64,000 nt of DNA. Origin: Tepidiphilus succinatimandens (GTDB taxonomy: Bacteria; Pseudomonadota; Gammaproteobacteria; Burkholderiales; Rhodocyclaceae). The notes under the pieces are model-generated. The model saw only the letters and a program-made list of their open reading frames with translations. It ran no database searches and was not told where the DNA came from. Made by a program: the position numbers and the translations under genes. The stretch spans positions 1-64,000 of the forward strand of contig NZ_SBIK01000012.1 in assembly GCF_006503695.1 (NCBI RefSeq). The letters run 5' to 3'. Numbering within the stretch: position 1 is the stretch's first letter; the number at the start of each line of letters is the position of its first letter. Positions 59,560 to 64,000 of the stretch are shown one piece after another.

Positions 59560-60681
59560 ATGAGCATACCGCGCATCCTGCTCGTCACCCGCAACCTTCC
59601 GCCGCTGCTGGGCGGAATGGAGCGGCTGAACCTGCGGCTGGCCGCGGCGCTCGCCGAACGCGCCGAAGTGCACGTCGTGGGGCCCGGCGGGGCCGAAGCG
59701 TACCTGCCGCCGGAAGTCTTGCTGCACCCGGTGCCGCTGAAGCCGCTTCCGCGCTTTCTCGCCAGCGCTTTCGCGCGCACCCTCATGCTTGCACGGCGCC
59801 TGCGGCCCGAATGGATCGTGGCCGGCAGCGCCCTCACCGCCCCCATGGCGCTTGCCGCCGCCCGCGCCTCGGGCGCGCGTGCCGCCGCCTACGCCCACGG
59901 GCTGGATCTAGCCGTGCCGCACCCCCTCTACCGCGCCCTGTGGTACCCGGCCATCCGCCGGCTCGATCGCCTCATCGCCAACAGCCGCTACACTGCCGGC
60001 CTGGCCCAGGCGCTGGGCGTGCCGCACGATCGGCTCGCCCTCGTGCATCCCGGCGTCGACCTCCCGCCCCCCGACCCGCAGGCCCGCGCCCGCTTCCGCG
60101 CCCGGCACGGACTGGACGAGCAACCCGTGCTGCTCTCCGTCGGACGCCTGACGGCGCGCAAGGGCCTGCGCGAATTCGTCACCGAGGTGCTGCCGCGCAT
60201 CGTCGCCAAGCAACCGGACGCCGCGCTCGTGGTGGTGGGCGACGTGCCGAAAGACGCCCTGCACGCCCAGGCCCAGACGCCGCAGGCCATCCTCGACGCG
60301 GCCCGCCGCTGCGGTATCGAGCACGCCCTGCGCTTCACCGGCCCGCTCTTCGGCCCCGCGCTCGATGAAGCCTGGTACGCCGCCGACCTCCACGTCTTCC
60401 CCGTGCGCGAACTCCCCAACGACCCCGAAGGCTTCGGCATGGTCGCGATCGAGGCTGCGGCGCACGGTTTGCCCACGGTGGCCTACGCCACGGGCGGCGT
60501 GGTGGATGCGGTGGCCGACGGCGTGAGCGGGCGGCTGGTGGCGCCGGGCGATGCCGCCGCCTTTGCCGATGCCGTACTGCGATTGCTGAATACGCCTTTG
60601 GACGAAGCGGGCATCCGCGCGTTTGCCAAAGGGTTCGCGTGGGAGGTGTTTGGGGAAAGGGTGGGGCAGGTTTTGCGATGA
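59560..60681 (+). CDS. Family 4 glycosyltransferase
   Basis: The 373-residue GT-B enzyme has LVTRNLPPLLGGMERLN near the N-terminus, the donor-site lysine region SVGRLTARKGLREFV and the C-terminal E-x7-E motif PEGFGMVAIEAAAHGLP. It resembles mannosyl- and glucosyltransferases of cell-surface polysaccharide synthesis; the sugar is unknown. The ATG at 59560 has AGGAGG upstream. It overlaps the next gene by 4 bp. Confidence 0.87.
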   Translation: MSIPRILLVTRNLPPLLGGMERLNLRLAAALAERAEVHVVGPGGAEAYLPPEVLLHPVPLKPLPRFLASAFARTLMLARRLRPEWIVAGSALTAPMALAAARASGARAAAYAHGLDLAVPHPLYRALWYPAIRRLDRLIANSRYTAGLAQALGVPHDRLALVHPGVDLPPPDPQARARFRARHGLDEQPVLLSVGRLTARKGLREFVTEVLPRIVAKQPDAALVVVGDVPKDALHAQAQTPQAILDAARRCGIEHALRFTGPLFGPALDEAWYAADLHVFPVRELPNDPEGFGMVAIEAAAHGLPTVAYATGGVVDAVADGVSGRLVAPGDAAAFADAVLRLLNTPLDEAGIRAFAKGFAWEVFGERVGQVLR

Positions 60682-61583
60682 ATTTGGCCACCGTCACCGT
60701 CACCTACAACCCGGACCTCACCCTTCTCGACGCGCAGCTGCGCCAGTTGCCCGCCGACGCGCTGCGTGTGGTGGTGGACAACGCCTCGGCCCCGGACTTG
60801 CGCGAGCCGCTGCGCGCGCTGTGCGAGGCGCACGGCGCAGTGTTCATCGCCAATGCCGAGAACCTCGGCCTCGCCACCGGCCTCAACATCGGCGCGCGCA
60901 AGGCACTGGAACTGGCGCCTGATCTCGCCTACCTGCTGCTGCTGGATCAGGATACCGAACCCGGCCCGGACGGTGTGCAGAGTCTCGTCAAAGCCTATGA
61001 AAACGTGCTGGAACGTGGCGATCCGCCCGGCTGCGCCGGCCCGCGCATGGTCGATGCCCACACCGGCCTGCAACACGGCTTTCACTGTATGACGCGCTGG
61101 CGCTGGCAGCGCCGCTTTCCGCCCGCCACGCAGACCGAGCCGGTGCGGCTCGCCAACCTGAACGGCAGCGGCAGCTTGATTCCCGCCCCCATCTACCGCG
61201 AACTCGGCGGCCTGGACGATGCGCTGTTCATCGACCACGTGGACACCGAATGGTCGTTCCGCGTGCTGGCTGCCGGCCATGCCTTGTACGGCATTCCGCA
61301 GGTCGGCTTTCTCCACCGCATGGGCGAAGCCAGCGTGCGCTTCTGGCTGTTCGGCTGGCGCGTGTGGCCCAGCCGCTCGCCACGGCGGCATTATTTTCTG
61401 TTCCGCAATGCCGTCATCCTGATGCGGCGGGATTACGTGTCCAGCGTGTGGAAAGCCTGGGCGGTGATCAAGCTGCTCGTCACCTTCACCGTGCATGCGC
61501 TGTCCGACCCTCGCCGCAAAGCGCAAATCCAAGCCATGCTGCGCGGCCTGCGTGACGGACTCGCAGCAAAAGCGGAACGCTGA
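60678..61583 (+). CDS. Family 2 glycosyltransferase (rhamnosyltransferase-like)
   Basis: The 301-residue protein has a GT-A start (ATVTVTYNPDLTLLDAQL), NAENLGLATGLN, LLLDQDTEPG (metal-binding DxD) and the acceptor region FIDHVDTEWSFR. This pattern is usual for dTDP-rhamnose transferases of O-antigen synthesis, but the donor is not certain. It overlaps both neighbours. Confidence 0.85.
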   Translation: MNLATVTVTYNPDLTLLDAQLRQLPADALRVVVDNASAPDLREPLRALCEAHGAVFIANAENLGLATGLNIGARKALELAPDLAYLLLLDQDTEPGPDGVQSLVKAYENVLERGDPPGCAGPRMVDAHTGLQHGFHCMTRWRWQRRFPPATQTEPVRLANLNGSGSLIPAPIYRELGGLDDALFIDHVDTEWSFRVLAAGHALYGIPQVGFLHRMGEASVRFWLFGWRVWPSRSPRRHYFLFRNAVILMRRDYVSSVWKAWAVIKLLVTFTVHALSDPRRKAQIQAMLRGLRDGLAAKAER

Positions 61584-62431
61584 TGCGCCGCCCTGTCATT
61601 GGCCTCACGCTGCACTACCGCCACGCCGCGCTCACGGATCGCTGCGTGCAGAGCCTGCTCGCCGACGGGGCGGATGCCGTGCTCATCTGGGACAACACGG
61701 GCGACGGCGGCACGAGCGCCGAGGGCATCAGCGTGTGCCGGGACCAACCGGATCGGGTAGTGCTCGAGGAGTCACCCACCAACCTCGGCTTTGCCGCCGG
61801 CGTCAATCGCGGCATCGAGGCGATTCTCGCCCGCTGGCCGCAGGCATGGGTCTTTCTTCTCAACAACGATGCCGAAGTGCTACCCGGCGCCATCGACACG
61901 TTGCGGCAGGCGCTGGAGGCCAAATCCGATGCTGTTGTGGCCTATCCAGGCATGCAACAGGGCGCCGAGATATTCGGCGAGACGTTTTACCAACGTCATT
62001 TGGGTTTGTTCACAAAAAAAGCGCTGCCCGGGTCCATTCGTTACCCCAGCGGCTGCGCGCTTTTGATCGCCCCCGAGCGGATCGACTTGCCGCTTTTCGA
62101 CGAGGATTTCTTCATGTACGGCGAGGACGTGATGCTCGGCGCCCGCCTTGGACCGCAGCGCATGGCGCACGTCACGGAGATTCTCGTCCGCCACGCCGGC
62201 AACGCCGGCAGCGGCCAGGGCTCCACCTTTTACGAAGAACGCATGGTCACGGCGCACTGGCTGCTGGCGCGCAAACTCGCGAAGAATCCGCTCGAACTCG
62301 GCCTTTTCTCTCTCGGTCGCGCACTTTCCTTGCCGGCGCGGGCGCTGCTGCGCGCCGTGCGCCACCGCAGCCTCGTGCCGCTCAGCGCGCTCTGGCGGGG
62401 CTGGCGTCTGGCTTTTCCCCGCTGCCGATGA
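61583..62431 (+). CDS. Family 2 glycosyltransferase
   Basis: The 282-residue protein has the GT2 pattern SPTNLGFAAGVNRGI, FLLNNDAEVLPGAID and FDEDFFMYGEDVMLGAR. It resembles rhamnosyl- or galactosyltransferases of surface polysaccharides. It overlaps the previous gene by one base (TGATG) and its last 50 bp overlap the convergent family 9 gene. Confidence 0.85.
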   Translation: MRRPVIGLTLHYRHAALTDRCVQSLLADGADAVLIWDNTGDGGTSAEGISVCRDQPDRVVLEESPTNLGFAAGVNRGIEAILARWPQAWVFLLNNDAEVLPGAIDTLRQALEAKSDAVVAYPGMQQGAEIFGETFYQRHLGLFTKKALPGSIRYPSGCALLIAPERIDLPLFDEDFFMYGEDVMLGARLGPQRMAHVTEILVRHAGNAGSGQGSTFYEERMVTAHWLLARKLAKNPLELGLFSLGRALSLPARALLRAVRHRSLVPLSALWRGWRLAFPRCR

Positions 62432-63602
62432 CGGCTTCGTTTGCGAGCAGGTTTTCCACTGCGGCCCAGACGTTCTCTGGCGAAATGGCCGCAATGCACG
62501 GATAAGGATCGTCGCCTTCCGCCTGGTAACGGCAGATCCAGTCGCAGCCGAAGCAGTCCATTTTGGCACTGACCACCGTCGGCAAGCGGCCAACGGGCGC
62601 CTCATGGGGGTCGTAGGGAAAGCAGCGACCATAATGCCCACCGCCAACGATCACCACAGCGGGGACGCCACAGGCAGCGGCAAGATGACAGACAGCGGAA
62701 TCGTTACCCATCACCAGGCGGGCATGCGCGACCGCCGCCACCAAACCCATCAAGTCGGTGTTTCCGGCAAGGTTGACGACGCGCTCGCCGCACGTGCGGG
62801 CGATGGTTTCCCCCAAGTGGCGCTCCGCCTGAGTTCCGACCACGACGCACCGCCACTCCGGGCGGGCGGACAGGATGCGCACGATTATTTCGGTAAACCC
62901 GGCAACTGGCCAAGTCCTGTATCCGCGGCTCGCTCCGGGGGCGACGACGAAATACGGCCCGTCCAATGGAGCATCCAAGCCCGCTGCAAAATCCGTCGTC
63001 GGGCGGATCGCCGCCGGCTCAATGCCGATCGCCTGCAAAAACGCGCGATGGCGCACGCTCTGGTGCACGCCTGGCATTGCCGGCAACAGATGCGCGTAAA
63101 GCTGGCGATGCCACCACCGATCCAGCCCTGGTCGATCGGCAAACACGGCATCGAAGCCCCAGGCAGGCGCACCCAGGGCACGCACGCAGGCATCCTCGAT
63201 GATGGCGTCGCGGGGATAAAAGTCGTGGTAGGTAACTTCGACGCCTAGTTGGCGCAAATGGCGCAATTTCTGGGCACGGTAAGAAAAATTGCGAAGGAAT
63301 GCCTCCCGGTCGATGCCAATCAATTCGCAGTCGGGAAAGTGCCGCTGTGCCAGAGACAACACGGCTGCATTCAGCACCAGGATGACGCGCTTGTCATCCT
63401 CGAAAAGATGCCTCGTGAGCGCCTGCCCATAAGGCAGCCACAACACATAATCTCCAAGCAACCTGATATGCAAGATAGCGACGGCATTCGCACCGGGTTG
63501 CCATTTACACCGCCAAAGCGTCAGCGTATCGAACAGGCCGAAGGCGAAGAATTCGATGAGGCGTTTGGTTTTGCGCCAAAAAAGGCGCAGGGTTCTGCGC
63601 AC
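62382..63602 (-). CDS. Family 9 glycosyltransferase (heptosyltransferase-like)
   Basis: The 406-residue GT-B protein has AVAILHIRLLGDYVLWLPYG, FVVAPGASRGYRTWPVAGFTE and VVNLAGNTDLMGLVAAVAHARLVMGNDSAVCHLAAACGVP, the ADP-heptose transferase pattern. A Cys-rich tail (MDCFGCDWICRY) is unusual. It would add a heptose or similar sugar to LPS core or another glycan. The GTG at 63602 is the only plausible start; upstream codons belong to the previous gene's tail. Confidence 0.85.
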   Translation of the reverse strand: MRRTLRLFWRKTKRLIEFFAFGLFDTLTLWRCKWQPGANAVAILHIRLLGDYVLWLPYGQALTRHLFEDDKRVILVLNAAVLSLAQRHFPDCELIGIDREAFLRNFSYRAQKLRHLRQLGVEVTYHDFYPRDAIIEDACVRALGAPAWGFDAVFADRPGLDRWWHRQLYAHLLPAMPGVHQSVRHRAFLQAIGIEPAAIRPTTDFAAGLDAPLDGPYFVVAPGASRGYRTWPVAGFTEIIVRILSARPEWRCVVVGTQAERHLGETIARTCGERVVNLAGNTDLMGLVAAVAHARLVMGNDSAVCHLAAACGVPAVVIVGGGHYGRCFPYDPHEAPVGRLPTVVSAKMDCFGCDWICRYQAEGDDPYPCIAAISPENVWAAVENLLANEAVIGSGEKPDASPARAR

Positions 63603-63612
63603 GGAGATCGAG

Positions 63613-64000
63613 TCAGCGGCGAACAAGGGCTTCAATCTCCCAATCGAATATCTTTGGAATGGGCCGCAGGTCGAGCAACAAGCATAGGGATTTATGCAAC
63701 AGACCGTGCAAATGCCAGCGGCCACGATTGAGCAGGCGCAATAAAGCGCGCACCGGATGGCGCCAGGACCAGAACAACAGAGGCGGCCGCTGGATGAACT
63801 CGATGTCGGCGACGCGGAAACCGGCTGCTTCCAGCACCTGCGGCAGCGAACGCTCGTTGAAATGCACCACATGGGTGAAATCGCCAAAGAGATGAGGCCC
63901 TGCTAACAAACAGGATGCATTCGGCACCCTAAGACTGAGATAACCACCCGGCTTGAGTACCCGGTAAAACTCGCCCAACAAGGGGATGGTGTGTTCGCGG
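63613..64000 (-). CDS. Class I SAM methyltransferase (partial, N-terminus outside window)
   Basis: The 3' end of a gene that continues past position 64000. It reads REHTIPLLGEFYRVLKPGGYLSLRVPN, the C-terminal part of a class I SAM-dependent methyltransferase, then FTHVVHFNERSLPQVLEAAGFRVADIEF. Such enzymes are common in polysaccharide clusters. Its SAM-binding motif lies outside the window. It is 10 bp upstream of the family 9 gene. Confidence 0.8.
   Translation of the reverse strand, partial: REHTIPLLGEFYRVLKPGGYLSLRVPNASCLLAGPHLFGDFTHVVHFNERSLPQVLEAAGFRVADIEFIQRPPLLFWSWRHPVRALLRLLNRGRWHLHGLLHKSLCLLLDLRPIPKIFDWEIEALVRR

Overview
This window is a high-GC chromosomal segment from a betaproteobacterium. 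The evidence is gene order as well as gene content: gpmA-envC-ctpA-moeB diverging from rhodanese-grxC-secB-gpsA, then trmL-comF-bioC, fmdB-DUF502-aspS, hemA-prfA-prmC, and pilB-pilC-pilD. A Hydrogenophilales- or Rhodocyclales-type organism fits best, but the sequence alone does not fix the genus.

Layout. Positions 1-120 are the end of an insertion sequence that has cut off the 3' end of an EI24-type membrane protein gene downstream of ffh. From 2.0 to 11.7 kb come a CcsA-like protein, a CorC-type transporter, the type IV pilus motor/platform/peptidase genes, aspS and argB. From 11.7 to 15.5 kb lies an acyl carrier protein, acyl-CoA ligase and PLP decarboxylase set of the kind found beside exosortase A, without an exosortase nearby. 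From 15.5 to 42.6 kb are housekeeping genes for one-carbon, riboflavin, cell division, haem, arginine, polyphosphate and translation functions. They are interrupted at 28.7-29.9 kb by a small insert that carries a decayed Rpn gene and a HigBA toxin-antitoxin pair and is flanked by 63-bp exact direct repeats of the hemB 5' end.

Between tRNA-Phe (42.6 kb) and about 55.7 kb the window changes character. A CadR/PbrR-regulated cation exporter, a serine-recombinase remnant, an EAL-domain remnant and a large copper-resistance cluster form a mosaic island. The copper cluster has a CusSR-type two-component system facing copA (multicopper oxidase), copB, a miniature copB, a Met/His-rich secreted protein, a cytochrome c, a DUF411 protein, a DUF2933 protein, a P1B copper ATPase and a CopK-like protein. 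The non-coding right edge contains tmRNA/tRNA-like debris. The last part (55.8-64 kb) has a miniature dedA, a type IV pilin and a run of glycosyltransferases that probably make a surface or pilin glycan.

How the genes work together. PilB, PilC and PilD assemble and process the pilin encoded 49 kb away, and the genes after pilA may glycosylate it. In the copper island, CusS/CusR would sense periplasmic copper, the P-type ATPase would move Cu(I) out of the cytoplasm, and CopA, CopB and the small secreted proteins would oxidise or bind it in the periplasm. The most unusual points are a CopK homologue that has lost all four Cu(I)-binding methionines, three separate genes (rpn, copB, dedA) that survive only as N-terminus-plus-C-terminus fusions with the middle missing, and the duplicated hemB start region.
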